Shown here: positions 7,158 to 15,990 of the stretch, piece by piece
Numbering within the stretch: position 1 is the stretch's first letter
How the letters are laid out: the number at the start of each line of letters is the position of its first letter
Source of the DNA: DAOUBP01 sp034432655
GTDB taxonomy: Bacteria; Chloroflexota; Anaerolineae; CG2-30-64-16
Length of the DNA: 64,000 nucleotides
Direction: 5' to 3'
NCBI GenBank assembly: GCA_034432655.1
Contig: DAOUBP010000082.1
Location: 41,132 to 105,131, forward strand
Position numbers and translations under genes: made by a program
The notes under the pieces: generated by a model
Database searches by the model: none
What the model saw: only the letters and a program-made list of their open reading frames with translations
Told to the model about the DNA's origin: nothing

Positions 7158-7888
7158 TCCTCGGTTTTGACGCCTGCCCGTTGCAGGAACAGCCGCAGCG
7201 ACTGCACTCCCAGCAGCGACATCAACGCCGGCCAGGCCAGGGGCAGCAGGATCGGCAAGACGACGCTGAGAACCGTGAGCAGCCCTGCAATCACGATCAA
7301 CATGAGGGAGAAGAGGGGGTTGGCGAACGCGGCTGCCACCGCCAGGCGCAACGCCGCCAGGACGCTGGGGCGCTCCATGCTGACCAGGATCGGATAGACA
7401 TAGAGCTGAGCACTCAGCCAGAGCAACGACAGATACGCCCAGAGGACAGCCAGCGCCTGGAACAGCGGGTTCTGTTGGGCGAGGTAGAAGATCAGATTGA
7501 GTGCCAGCAGAGCCAGGCCGAGCGTGCCGAGCCCGCTGAGCGCGAGGGCCTGACGCCAGAAAATCTTCAGGCCGCCGAAATAGTAGCTGCGGTCTACGTG
7601 CAGTTCGCGCGCACAGCGCCGCGCCACCACGGCCAGGGCGGCCGTGGCCGGTCCTGCAGGCAAAGCAGCCAGCGGCGCAATCCACCATGGCCCGTTTGTC
7701 GCCAGCCACGACCATCCCAACAGCGCGGCAACGGCCACGAAGATGCCTCCTGTGACCCACCACAGCAGGTTGATCCCCAACAGGAAGAAGAGCTCGTTGT
7801 AAAGGGCGACGATCGCCCGCCAGGCCACACCAAATGCTCGCACCAACCCCCCCCGTTTTTTTGTAACTGTTGCCAAAATTGCGATCAA
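7154..7888 (-). CDS. Polytopic membrane protein, DUF624/YesL-like
   Basis: About five or six strongly hydrophobic segments span the 244 residues, with a cytoplasmic stretch (ARELHVDRSYYFGGLKIFWRQ) between the second and third, a layout typical of YesL/DUF624 proteins. The assignment rests on topology and short motifs and is tentative. The reading frame starts at a TTG overlapping the stop of the upstream lipase-like gene. A GTG about 35 bases further in, after a run of eight G, could also be used, and the A7/G8 homopolymers make this start uncertain. Stops of this gene and the convergent AIR-synthase gene overlap at CTAG. Function unknown. Confidence 0.6.
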   Translation of the reverse strand: MIAILATVTKKRGGLVRAFGVAWRAIVALYNELFFLLGINLLWWVTGGIFVAVAALLGWSWLATNGPWWIAPLAALPAGPATAALAVVARRCARELHVDRSYYFGGLKIFWRQALALSGLGTLGLALLALNLIFYLAQQNPLFQALAVLWAYLSLLWLSAQLYVYPILVSMERPSVLAALRLAVAAAFANPLFSLMLIVIAGLLTVLSVVLPILLPLAWPALMSLLGVQSLRLFLQRAGVKTED

Positions 7889-8904
7889 TCGTTCAGCAGC
7901 GCCAGGACGCCGTCGTGCACGGCCGGGTTGGAAAGTAACCGGCCGTGCGACGTATCGGGCAGAAACGCGTAGAAGGAACGCGTTGTCATCTCATCCGGCG
8001 TCCGGCGCAGCGCGACCTCCAGCACTTTTTCGGTCACATAAGGGTGTGGCGTGGCCTGAGCGCCCGGGATCTCGCGCGCGCTTGCGGCCGGCACGACCAT
8101 GTCCCCGAAACTGACAGTCCGTTCGATCAATCTCAGCCGGCCTGCGTTCACCCGCAATTGCACCCGGATGTCACCGTAGAAGGTATGACATTCCACTTCA
8201 TGGGGCAAAGTGCCCGGCCGGTTCAGCTCGGCCAACAAGGGGCTGTCGGGAGCGAGCTGCTGGTAGATGGGGGTATCGGTAAGCAGTACCCGGCTGTCGG
8301 GCAGGACTTCCGGGACGACCCGGCCTTTTTCTGCCAGTTCGTTTTCGTGGAATGCCTCTTCCCAGGCCTCGATTGCAGAAGCCGGCAGCGCAGGGGCCAG
8401 GCCCATGCGCTCCAGCAGGCGCACCAGGCGCCAGACGAGCGAATCGCGCGGCGCGAGGCGGGTCAACCGTAGCAGGTCTACGCCGCGGTGGGGCGAGCCG
8501 ATGGTGATCAGCCGGCCCACATTGCCCCGATAGACCGTGCCGAACTCGTCCGGTTTCTGTCGGCTGAGATAGTAACGGCTGATGATCCCACCCAGGCTAT
8601 GGGCGATCACCGTGACCTGGCCGGGCCCGCCTTTGGCGATGCTATCCGCGCTGAGCTGGTCCACGCTGGAATGGCCGCGTTCCTCCTCGCTCAAACCGAC
8701 GCCGGCCAGCCGGGACGCGATCTGACGCAGGTCGCCGCGATTGTTGTACGTGCCATCTGCGGCGATGCCATACCGGAAGATGCGCACCAGGTCCGGGTCC
8801 AGGTCGCCGTGGCGTATCAGGTACTGTCGGAAGCCGCCGTCGGTCCAGTCGCCCGGGTCGCCGTTGAAGCCGTGGACGAAGAGGATGGGAAGCGGATGAG
8901 ACAT
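7885..8904 (-). CDS. Alpha/beta hydrolase, lipase/PGAP1-like
   Basis: The 339-residue enzyme has the oxyanion-hole strand LPILFVHGFNG near its N-terminus, the nucleophile elbow VIAHSLGGIISRYY (Ser in AHSLGG) and a GSPHRGVD segment, as in extracellular lipases and PGAP1-like acyl hydrolases. No signal peptide or lid helix is evident, so it is probably cytoplasmic; substrate unknown. The ATG at 8904 has GGAG six bases upstream and starts directly at the core fold; upstream in-frame codons lie in a repeat region. It is followed, with overlapping stop/start, by the DUF624-like gene. Confidence 0.75.
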   Translation of the reverse strand: MSHPLPILFVHGFNGDPGDWTDGGFRQYLIRHGDLDPDLVRIFRYGIAADGTYNNRGDLRQIASRLAGVGLSEEERGHSSVDQLSADSIAKGGPGQVTVIAHSLGGIISRYYLSRQKPDEFGTVYRGNVGRLITIGSPHRGVDLLRLTRLAPRDSLVWRLVRLLERMGLAPALPASAIEAWEEAFHENELAEKGRVVPEVLPDSRVLLTDTPIYQQLAPDSPLLAELNRPGTLPHEVECHTFYGDIRVQLRVNAGRLRLIERTVSFGDMVVPAASAREIPGAQATPHPYVTEKVLEVALRRTPDEMTTRSFYAFLPDTSHGRLLSNPAVHDGVLALLND

Positions 8905-8924
8905 GGGAAACTCCGTGCCTGGCT

Positions 8925-9016
8925 GATAGGTTGTGGCTGATGGCGGATAGCGACTCTCTTGAACCATCATTCGCCAGCGGCCAGCGGCCATCAGCTATCG
9001 GCTATCAGCCACAATC
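8925..9016. repeat. Inverted pair of 7-nt degenerate repeats (CYATCMG-type)
   Basis: The plus arm (about 8980-9013) reads as heptamers CCAGCGG, CCAGCGG, CCATCAG, CTATCGG, CTATCAG. The left arm (8928-8950) contains the reverse complement (TTGTGGCTGATGGCGGATAG). The pair folds into a long hairpin between the peptidase gene and the lipase-like start; the right arm overlaps the peptidase C-terminal codons. Confidence 0.65.
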
Positions 9017-10086
9017 TCCTGCAACAATCGCGCCGCGCCCACCATGTCGGCAATCGCAATGTGCTCCTGCGGCGTGTGGACGTCGGCCATGCCGGTGCTG
9101 AGGATGACGCAGGCGATGCCGTGCTCGGCATAGATGTTGGCGTCGGAGCCACCGCCTGTGCCCTTGATGATCGGCTCATAGCCCAGGCGACGGGCAGCAT
9201 TGGCTGCAGCCGCTACCACAGGATGATCATCGGCCAGCTTGAAGGAGGTGTACGCGCGCTTGATCTTCACTTCAACGCGCGCACCGTAACGCTCGGCTGC
9301 ATCTTCGAACGCGCTGACCATGGCGGCGGTTTGTGCGGCCAGTTTGGCGTCATCCCGGCTGCGCGCTTCTCCTTTGACATAGACCTGATCGGGCACGATG
9401 TTGGTGGCCACGCCGCCCTGGATAATGCCGATATTGGCCGTTGTCTCGAAATCAATGCGCCCCAACGGCATGGCGGCGATGGCTGCGCTGGCAACCACGA
9501 TCGCGTTGATCCCTTTCTCGGGCTCGCTCCCAGCGTGCGCGGTCTTGCCGTGGACCCATACCTCCAGCGTGTCCTGGCTGGGCGCGTTGGTGATGATGGT
9601 GCCGATGGGTCCTCCGGCATCCAACACGTAACCGCGCCTGGAATGCAACCTGCTCTTGTCCAGCAGTTTGGCCCCGTTTAGCGAAACCTCTTCGCTGACG
9701 CTGATCACCGCCTCCAGCGGCGGATGTTGCAGCCCGTCTTCTTTCAGCGAGCGGATCACTTCCAGGATGGCGGCCACGCCCGATTTGTCATCGCTGCCCA
9801 GGATGGTGGTGCCGTCGGAGTAGATGACACCGTCGCGGATCACAGGCTTGATTCCCACGTCTTTGCCGACGGTGTCCATATGGGCGCTGAGCATCAACCA
9901 TTCGTCGTCGCTGCTGTCCGTCGGGAAGCGCGCGATCAGGTTCCAGTGTTCGTCCTGTTCTACCTGTGCGCCGAGCTCGGCGAAGCGGCGAGCCAGTTCT
10001 TTGCTGATGGTTTCCTCCTGGCCCGAGGGGCTATCAATCGCGACCAGGTCGAGGAAGGTTTGTATGAGACGGGTTTCGTTGATCAA
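8995..10086 (-). CDS. M20-family metallopeptidase, PepT/tripeptidase-like
   Basis: This 363-residue zinc peptidase has the metal and catalytic motifs LSAHMDTVG (His/Asp), GSDDKSGVAAILEV (bridging Asp) and VSEEVSLNGAK (catalytic Glu and metal Glu), plus the dimerisation-domain VHGKTAHAG. The C-terminal KGTGGGSDANIYAEHG and ADVHTPQEH segments complete the site. Relatives are PepT-like aminopeptidases (YqjE type), which release N-terminal residues from short peptides in the cytoplasm. The start is a TTG with a GAGGTGA Shine-Dalgarno. It has its own near-consensus promoter. Confidence 0.88.
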   Translation of the reverse strand: MINETRLIQTFLDLVAIDSPSGQEETISKELARRFAELGAQVEQDEHWNLIARFPTDSSDDEWLMLSAHMDTVGKDVGIKPVIRDGVIYSDGTTILGSDDKSGVAAILEVIRSLKEDGLQHPPLEAVISVSEEVSLNGAKLLDKSRLHSRRGYVLDAGGPIGTIITNAPSQDTLEVWVHGKTAHAGSEPEKGINAIVVASAAIAAMPLGRIDFETTANIGIIQGGVATNIVPDQVYVKGEARSRDDAKLAAQTAAMVSAFEDAAERYGARVEVKIKRAYTSFKLADDHPVVAAAANAARRLGYEPIIKGTGGGSDANIYAEHGIACVILSTGMADVHTPQEHIAIADMVGAARLLQEIVADSR

Positions 10087-10120
10087 GGGTCACCTCGCAG
10101 GTTAGATTTCTCGTGCGGGC

Positions 10121-10149
10121 AGTATACGCCGATCGGGTCTGGCTGGCAA
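10121..10149 (-). promoter_or_regulatory. Promoter of the PepT-like peptidase gene
   Basis: On the minus strand TTGCCA (10149-10144), a 17-nt spacer and TATACT (10126-10121) lie about 35 bases before the TTG start. Confidence 0.7.
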
Positions 10150-10227
10150 AGAAAGAGGGCCCGGCTGACGGGACTGCCAGGCGCCAGCATCGGATGAGTT
10201 TCCGCAAGGGGACTTTACGCGGGTCGC

Positions 10228-10244
10228 GGCAACTTCGAGTTGCC
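10228..10244. terminator. Small hairpin after the molybdenum hydroxylase operon
   Basis: GGCAACT and AGTTGCC form a 7-bp stem with a 3-nt loop 30 bases beyond the MoCo-sulfurase-like stop. No U-tract follows. The rest of the 187-base gap holds only the peptidase promoter. Confidence 0.35.
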
Positions 10245-10273
10245 CGCAGGCACGCAAGGCTGAGCGCCTCTGT

Positions 10274-11773
10274 TCAGGCGGTATCGCGGCCGGTTGAGCA
10301 CTCCGCCTCTGTGAGCTCCAGCTCCCCGATCTCGGCTGCAGTGCGGTCCAGGAAACCGATGGCAAAACGGACGAACGCATCCACATCGGCGAAGTTGGAG
10401 GCGATGCCCACCGACACGCGCACGGCGCTGACGTCCTTGCCGAAGCGTGCCCGCATCTGGCCGCGCAGTTCCTGGAAGGAGAGCGGCGTCGGGCCGGCGA
10501 AGAACGTCCGCATGATCTCAGGCGTCAGGCCGTGGGCTACTTCCCCCGCGCCGGGGTTGCAGAAACAACCGGTGCGCAGAGAGATGCGCCGACGATTGGC
10601 CAGTTCTTCGATCCGGCGGTCGTCCAGCAGCTCGCCATCCCGGTCGTAGAAGCTCACTGTGACGGTCCCCCCGCGGGCGTTCAGGTTGGCCGGGCCGTGG
10701 ATGCGGACCAGCGGTTGGCCTGTGCTGTGCCGAAGTGCGGACAGGCTGTCAATGAGCCAGCCTGTCAGGCACATGACCCGTTCGTGGATAAGGTCCAGCC
10801 CCACAGCGGCCAGATGGCGCAGGCCGATCTCCACCGCAGGGATGTTCAGGTAGTTGATGGTGCCGTCTTCGAAACCTGCTTCGCCCGGCACCAGGTAATG
10901 CCCATCTCCCTGTACCGACGAGATGGTGATGGTGCCCCCGGCATACCAGGGCCGCACCAGTTTCTCCAGTGTCGACTTGCGGGCCAACAGGCAACCGATG
11001 CCGGTGGGATAGCCGAACATCTTGTAGAAGGAGAGGGGCACGAAATCGGGCAACCAGCGCGCCAGGTCAAGGGTATTGGTTGGCACGAAGGCAGCGGCAT
11101 CCACCAGTACATCCCAGCCTTTAGCATGCGCGGCCGCGATCAACTCAAGTGGGTGTTGCACACCGGTGAAGTTCGATTGGGCCGGGAAGGCGAACAGGTT
11201 GTGCGCGCCGGGCCGGGCCAGGTCGAGATAAGCAGCGGCGGTCTTCAGGTCAATGCGCAGCTCGGGTTGCACGATCGGCCAGTAGGTGAAGGCCGCGCCT
11301 TTGCGGCGTGCAAATTCGCGTATGCCGTTGACCGAGTTGTGATTATCAAAGGTCAGCAGGTAGTGATCGCCGGGCCCGAAAGGATAGGCCTCGCCTACCA
11401 GCTTCAACGCGCCGCTGGCGTTGGGGGTGAAAATGGCCACGTACTCGCCGGGCGGCGCGTTGAAGTACTCCAACACGTAAGCGCGGGCCTGGTCCACCAG
11501 GCATGTTGTCGCCTGCGAGGTAGGGTTGTGCGAGTGCGGGTTGCCGAAGACGTTGCGGCTCAGCAGGTCGTGATGTTGACGCAACTGGCTCTCGGCGTAA
11601 AGCCCGCCGCCGGTGTAGTCCAGGTAGATCTGGCCGGTCGCATCCAGCCGCGCGTATTCGCGCGCGCGCAGATCATCCAGCGCCGCGGTGGAGGCGTAAG
11701 TGGGATACGCCTTCAGAAAGGCAGCCAGAGCAGCTTCGTGGCCGATGGGGTAGGGATGGCTCATAGCTGGCAT
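10274..11773 (-). CDS. Class V aminotransferase, molybdenum cofactor sulfurase-like
   Basis: The 499-residue PLP enzyme has an N-terminal YLDYTGGGLYAESQL motif, the PLP-lysine segment LSFYKMFGYPTGIGCLLA and the Cys motif RTGCFCNPGAGE, all of the eukaryote-type MoCo sulfurase (MOCOS/HxB) N-terminal domain. Such enzymes put the terminal sulfido ligand on molybdenum of xanthine dehydrogenase/aldehyde oxidase. It lacks the C-terminal MOSC domain. Its start overlaps the stop of the molybdenum hydroxylase gene (TGATG), which strongly supports that role. Bacteria more often use XdhC; no xdhC is seen here. A start at 11764 is also possible. Confidence 0.82.
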   Translation of the reverse strand: MPAMSHPYPIGHEAALAAFLKAYPTYASTAALDDLRAREYARLDATGQIYLDYTGGGLYAESQLRQHHDLLSRNVFGNPHSHNPTSQATTCLVDQARAYVLEYFNAPPGEYVAIFTPNASGALKLVGEAYPFGPGDHYLLTFDNHNSVNGIREFARRKGAAFTYWPIVQPELRIDLKTAAAYLDLARPGAHNLFAFPAQSNFTGVQHPLELIAAAHAKGWDVLVDAAAFVPTNTLDLARWLPDFVPLSFYKMFGYPTGIGCLLARKSTLEKLVRPWYAGGTITISSVQGDGHYLVPGEAGFEDGTINYLNIPAVEIGLRHLAAVGLDLIHERVMCLTGWLIDSLSALRHSTGQPLVRIHGPANLNARGGTVTVSFYDRDGELLDDRRIEELANRRRISLRTGCFCNPGAGEVAHGLTPEIMRTFFAGPTPLSFQELRGQMRARFGKDVSAVRVSVGIASNFADVDAFVRFAIGFLDRTAAEIGELELTEAECSTGRDTA

Positions 11774-14700
11774 CAAGGGGTGGGCCCTTTCTTCCGTAAC
11801 GCCCGCCACACGCGCTCCGGCGTCAATGGGATCACAGGGATCTGTACCCCGGTAGCGTTGTACACGGCGTTGGCCACCGCAGGTGCTACGCCGTCCAACG
11901 GGATTTCGGCCACCGCTTTCACGCCGAAGGGATGGGTCGGTTCGTAGGTCTGGACAAAGCGCACCACCATCTCGGGCATCTCGTCGGCCATGAAGATGTG
12001 GTAATCGCCGAAACGCGGGTTGACCAGCCGGCCCTGCTCATCAAACAGCATCTCCTCGCACACCGCGTAGCCCAGCGCCTGGGTCATACCCCCCTCGATC
12101 TGACCTGTGGCTGTGGCCGGGTTGACGATCATACCGCAGTCCAGGACCATCACCAGTTTGTTCACCGTCACCTGGCCTGTGGCGGTGTCCACGGTGACAT
12201 CGGCGAACTGGGCAGCGAAGGGGGGCGGGCTGTCCGGGCTGACCCAGGAGCCGACAGCCATGATCTGATGCTGGTTGCTGCGGTGGAGGCTTTCCAATGC
12301 CACTTCGGCCAGGGTGACGCTGCGGCCGTCAGGTGCCCATGCGCGGCGCTCGGCCAGCATGATCTCCTCGGCCGGCACATGCAGCATGCGGCCGGCCACT
12401 GCCTTGATCTGCTCCGCGACCTTCCTGGCCGCTTCGACCACGGCTGCGCCGGAAATGTAGGTGGTGCTGGAGGCGTAGGCGCCTTTATCAAAGGGGGTGA
12501 AATCGGTGTCGGAGGAGTAGGTGATGAAGTCTTCGGGCGGACAGCCCAACACCTCGGCGGCCATTTGGGTCAGCACCGTGTCGGAGCCGGTGCCCAGATC
12601 GGTGGCGCCGACCAGGAGGTTGAAACTGCCGTCGTCGTTCATCTTGATGCTGGCCGCACCCATGTCCAGGTTGGGGATCGCCGTGCCTTGCATGACCAGC
12701 GCAACGCCCTTGCCGCGGCGGAGGGTAGATTGGCCTTCCGATTTGCCAGTCTCTTGATCTACCGATTTCCACCCGATCAACTCCGCCCCGATCCGGGCAC
12801 ATTCGGCGATCGCGTTGGTGCGGATGATCTCGCCGTGTGCCTCGCGGCCTTCGCTGAACACCTTTGACATGGGGTGTTCCTCGCCCGCCTGGATGACGTT
12901 CATCAAGCGGAACTGGAGTGGATCCAGCCCCAACTCGTGCGCAATGCGTTCCATGTGGCTTTCGACCGCAAAAAAGCCTTGGGGCACGCCATAGCCGCGG
13001 TACGCGCCGGAGGTGGGCTTGTTTGTGTATACCACATCGGCCACAAAACGGATGTTCGACCGGCCATCCGGCCCTTTGTTGGCCGGGTAGAGGGACATAG
13101 CCTTGTGGCCTGTGTTGCCATTCACGGTAAGCGCGTGGTTGCCGAACGCGCCGGTATCGGACAGGACCCGCATCTCGTTGGCCACGATCCGGCCATCTCG
13201 CATCACACCGGTGCGCATGCGGATATACATCGGATGCCGCGAGGTGCTGGCCATGAACTGCTCGGCGCGTGTGTATTCGATTTTGACCGGCCGGCCCGTG
13301 GCGATGGTGAGATGCGCGCAGATGTCCTCGATGTAAACTTCTTGCTTGTTGCCAAACCCGCCGCCGATGCGCGGCTTGATCACCCGGATGCGTTTGATCG
13401 GCAGGCCCAGCACTGGTGCCAGGATGCGCCTGGCATGAAACGGCACCTGCGTGCTGGTGCGGATCACCAGGCGGTCATCCTCGTCCCAGTAGGTGATGCA
13501 GACGTACGGCTCGATAGGCGTTTGTTGCACCCGTGGCACCTCGTATTCGCCCTCGAAGATGTAATCGGCTGCTTTGAGCGCTTCGTCCACGTCTCCCAGT
13601 TCCATGTGAATGTGCGATGCCAGGTTGCGCTTGGGATCGCATTCGGCGAAGGGCACGTAATCAGGCTCATCGTGGATGATCGGCGCGCCCGGTTTCATGC
13701 TCTCGCGTGGGTCCAGCACTGCCGGCAACTCCTCGAATTCGACCTCGATCAGGGAGAGGGCGCGCTCGGCGATCTCTTCGGTCTCGGCCGCCACAGCCGC
13801 CACCCGATCCCCCACAAAGCGCATCTTGCGATCCAGGCTCACGAAGTCCAATGGTCCAGGGATGGGGTGCGATTGGCCGGCCGTGGAGAAGACCACGCGC
13901 GGCACATCCTGATAGGTGAGCACGGCGTGAACGCCCGGCAGGGCACGGGCCTTGCTGACATCAATGCGCTTGATGTAGCCGTGGGCGATGGGGCTGTGCA
14001 GGATCTTGCCGATCAACATCCCCCGCATCTCGACGTCGGCCACGAAGGCCGGCTTGCCTTGGGCCAGTTTCACGGCATCCACCTTGGGCTCCGACACGCC
14101 GACATGCCTGGTCTCGGCGGAAGGCGCGACCGCCAGCGAGGGCAGTGCCACCTTTGTTTGGGTGCGCGGTTGGGCACGGCCGGGGCCGGGCAGCTCCGGC
14201 GCTGTCAGCGGCTCTGGCGGCTCCGGCGGCTCTGGCGGCAGCGTCAGGACGTTGACAGGCGGTTCCAGCCGGTCTTCCAGCGGCGGCGGCTCTTCTCCGC
14301 GCAGCCGCGCGGCTGCCCGTAGAACAGCCGCCACAGGTTTGACATAACCCGTACAGCGGCACAAGACGCCGGAGAGCGCGTCGCGCACTTCTTCGACAGT
14401 TGGGTTGGGATTTTGCGCCAGCAACGCCTCGGCCGCCAGGAGCTGGCCGGGTGTGCAGTAGCCGCACTGGATCGCGCCGGTCTCGATAAAGGCCTGTTGC
14501 AATGGATGCAAGCCTTCGGTGTGTTTCCAGCCTTGTTCAGGGTGTTCGCCCAACGCCTCAATGGTGGTGACCTGGTGGCCATCGGCCTGGGCAGCCAACA
14601 TCGTGCATGAAGTGACCGGCACACCGTCCAACAACACTGTGCATGCGCCGCATTCGCCGGTTTCGCACCCGTGTTTGACGCCGAAGACCCCGTGTCGCCG

Positions 14701-14784
14701 CAGCGCAGCCAGCAGGGTCTCGTTGACCGCAATCTCCCAGGTTTGAGGTTTGCTGTTCAAAGTGAAGCTGATTTGCATCGTCAT
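11773..14784 (-). CDS. Fused FeS/molybdopterin subunit of xanthine dehydrogenase/aldehyde oxidase family
   Basis: The 1003-residue protein joins the small and large subunits. Residues 1-165 hold the plant-type [2Fe-2S] site (C40, C45, C48, C60) and the second cluster (CGYCTPG, then CRCTGY). A Pro-rich linker (about 170-215) leads to the Mo domain, with GGGFGNKQ, GAYRGYGVPQ and the C-terminal AEIPLDG segment holding the expected catalytic Glu. These enzymes hydroxylate purines, aldehydes or other heterocycles. The FAD subunit is upstream and the sulfurase-like gene downstream. No AYRS[FY]R motif diagnostic of CO dehydrogenase is present, so CODH is unlikely. Substrate unassigned. Confidence 0.88.
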   Translation of the reverse strand: MTMQISFTLNSKPQTWEIAVNETLLAALRRHGVFGVKHGCETGECGACTVLLDGVPVTSCTMLAAQADGHQVTTIEALGEHPEQGWKHTEGLHPLQQAFIETGAIQCGYCTPGQLLAAEALLAQNPNPTVEEVRDALSGVLCRCTGYVKPVAAVLRAAARLRGEEPPPLEDRLEPPVNVLTLPPEPPEPPEPLTAPELPGPGRAQPRTQTKVALPSLAVAPSAETRHVGVSEPKVDAVKLAQGKPAFVADVEMRGMLIGKILHSPIAHGYIKRIDVSKARALPGVHAVLTYQDVPRVVFSTAGQSHPIPGPLDFVSLDRKMRFVGDRVAAVAAETEEIAERALSLIEVEFEELPAVLDPRESMKPGAPIIHDEPDYVPFAECDPKRNLASHIHMELGDVDEALKAADYIFEGEYEVPRVQQTPIEPYVCITYWDEDDRLVIRTSTQVPFHARRILAPVLGLPIKRIRVIKPRIGGGFGNKQEVYIEDICAHLTIATGRPVKIEYTRAEQFMASTSRHPMYIRMRTGVMRDGRIVANEMRVLSDTGAFGNHALTVNGNTGHKAMSLYPANKGPDGRSNIRFVADVVYTNKPTSGAYRGYGVPQGFFAVESHMERIAHELGLDPLQFRLMNVIQAGEEHPMSKVFSEGREAHGEIIRTNAIAECARIGAELIGWKSVDQETGKSEGQSTLRRGKGVALVMQGTAIPNLDMGAASIKMNDDGSFNLLVGATDLGTGSDTVLTQMAAEVLGCPPEDFITYSSDTDFTPFDKGAYASSTTYISGAAVVEAARKVAEQIKAVAGRMLHVPAEEIMLAERRAWAPDGRSVTLAEVALESLHRSNQHQIMAVGSWVSPDSPPPFAAQFADVTVDTATGQVTVNKLVMVLDCGMIVNPATATGQIEGGMTQALGYAVCEEMLFDEQGRLVNPRFGDYHIFMADEMPEMVVRFVQTYEPTHPFGVKAVAEIPLDGVAPAVANAVYNATGVQIPVIPLTPERVWRALRKKGPTP

Positions 14785-14800
14785 ACTCCGTCGTGCATCA

Positions 14801-14885
14801 GTACTGCGTATTACTTACTGCGTACTGCGTATTGCGTACGGAATACGGAATACGCAATACGCAATACGCAATACGCAATACGCAT
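14801..14885. repeat. Inverted pair of ATACGCA/GTACGCA heptamer arrays
   Basis: The left arm (14801-14840) is built of TGCGTAC/TGCGTAT-type heptamers. The right arm (14853-14885) contains at least four perfect ATACGCA units. The arms are reverse complements and fill the whole gap between the FAD-subunit stop and the start of the FeS/Mo subunit. Confidence 0.85.
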
Positions 14886-14889
14886 TCTC

Positions 14890-15807
14890 TCATCCCTGCA
14901 CTGCCTGCCATGCCTCTTGTAGCGCGCGTCCGGCCAGGACGCCGGCCATGGCCTGGCGGTACTCGGCGCTTCCGCGGAAGTCGCCTGTCGGCTGCACCAG
15001 GTCGGCGGCGCGCCCTGCAGCAGCTGCGATCAGTTCGGGGGTCAAGGGTTGATCGGTCAGCATGGATTCGACCTCGGTCAGCCGGATCGGGTGAGGCGCC
15101 ACCCCGCCCAGGGCCAGGCGGGCCTGCCGGCACACCCCAAAACTGAACGAGAGCATGGCTGCAGCCACGACGATGGGCCGGTCGGACGGCGTGCGTGCCA
15201 CGTCGGCCAGGCCGTAACCGGTCAAGCGGCCGGGCGGCATCGGGACCACCACATCGGTGATCAAGGCTGGCCGGGCCAGGAGTTGTGCGCGTGCCGGGAT
15301 GAACTCGGCCAGCGGCACAGTGTGATAGCCTTCCCGGGAGCACAGCAGGATGCGCGCGTCGCAGGCCAGGAGGGCGACTACCAGGGGGTCATCTGATGCG
15401 GCCACAGCCAGCGCACCACCCAGGGTGGCCCGGTTGCGTTGCACACTCCCGCCCCACCGCCTGGCGCCGAGCGCGATGATCCGGACCGGGGTGTCTTTGT
15501 ACGCGTGGGAGACAGGTCCGGGTGCGGGGAGGGCCGTGTGCGCCAGCGCAGCCAGCCGGCTTCGTGTCACCATGGCTCTGGCGCTCAACGCGCCCAGGCT
15601 GGGGTCCAACGATAGCTCATCCAGCCCTAGCGCTTGTAAGTCAACCACAGCTTCGACTGTGGGATCAGAAGAACCGACGAGGGTGTCACCGCCCGCCAGG
15701 GGCACGGTCCGCACATCGGGACGCGCAAGGAGTTCGAGTGCCTGGGCCAGGCCATCTTGCTGGCCGTCATCTGAGGGGCGGAAATACTGGCGCAGGTTCA
15801 ACAACAT
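14890..15807 (-). CDS. FAD-binding subunit of molybdenum hydroxylase
   Basis: The 305-residue protein has the PP-loop-like FAD-binding PLAGGDTLVGS near residue 40 and the second FAD motif (RNRATLGGALAVAASDD) near 125, followed by the CO_deh_flav_C domain (LALGGVAPHPIRL). It carries electrons from the [2Fe-2S] clusters of the fused subunit to an acceptor. The start is an ATG after GGGAGG. It is first of three genes transcribed leftward, and its stop is separated from the next gene only by the heptamer hairpin. Confidence 0.88.
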   Translation of the reverse strand: MLLNLRQYFRPSDDGQQDGLAQALELLARPDVRTVPLAGGDTLVGSSDPTVEAVVDLQALGLDELSLDPSLGALSARAMVTRSRLAALAHTALPAPGPVSHAYKDTPVRIIALGARRWGGSVQRNRATLGGALAVAASDDPLVVALLACDARILLCSREGYHTVPLAEFIPARAQLLARPALITDVVVPMPPGRLTGYGLADVARTPSDRPIVVAAAMLSFSFGVCRQARLALGGVAPHPIRLTEVESMLTDQPLTPELIAAAAGRAADLVQPTGDFRGSAEYRQAMAGVLAGRALQEAWQAVQG

Positions 15808-15836
15808 TGGGAACCTCCCGTGAGCGTGTTGCCGAG

Positions 15837-15842
15837 ATTATA
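15837..15842 (-). promoter_or_regulatory. Extended -10 promoter of the molybdenum hydroxylase operon
   Basis: The minus strand reads TGTTATAAT, identical to the parA extended -10, about 30 bases before the FAD-subunit ATG. Confidence 0.6.
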
Positions 15843-15936
15843 ACACAACACGCTGCGGGCGGACAATTAGAGCCATTCCTGGAGTGCCTCGAAGGCGCAT
15901 GGCAGAGTCCCTCCACAGCGGCCTGCGCAACCGATG

Positions 15937-15945
15937 TGGTAAAAT
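15937..15945 (+). promoter_or_regulatory. Extended -10 for the metallophosphoesterase gene
   Basis: TGGTAAAAT is an extended -10 about 45 bases upstream of the ATG; no clear -35 is present. Confidence 0.4.
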
Positions 15946-15990
15946 ACTGGGGCTGGCACAAACAAGAACGCCTTCTTGGGGATCTTCTTT

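Noticed and set aside
11773..15807. Carbon monoxide dehydrogenase (coxSML)
   Set aside because: The active-site loop does not carry the AYxCSFR motif and the FeS-Mo fusion is atypical, so a general xanthine dehydrogenase/aldehyde oxidase label is used.
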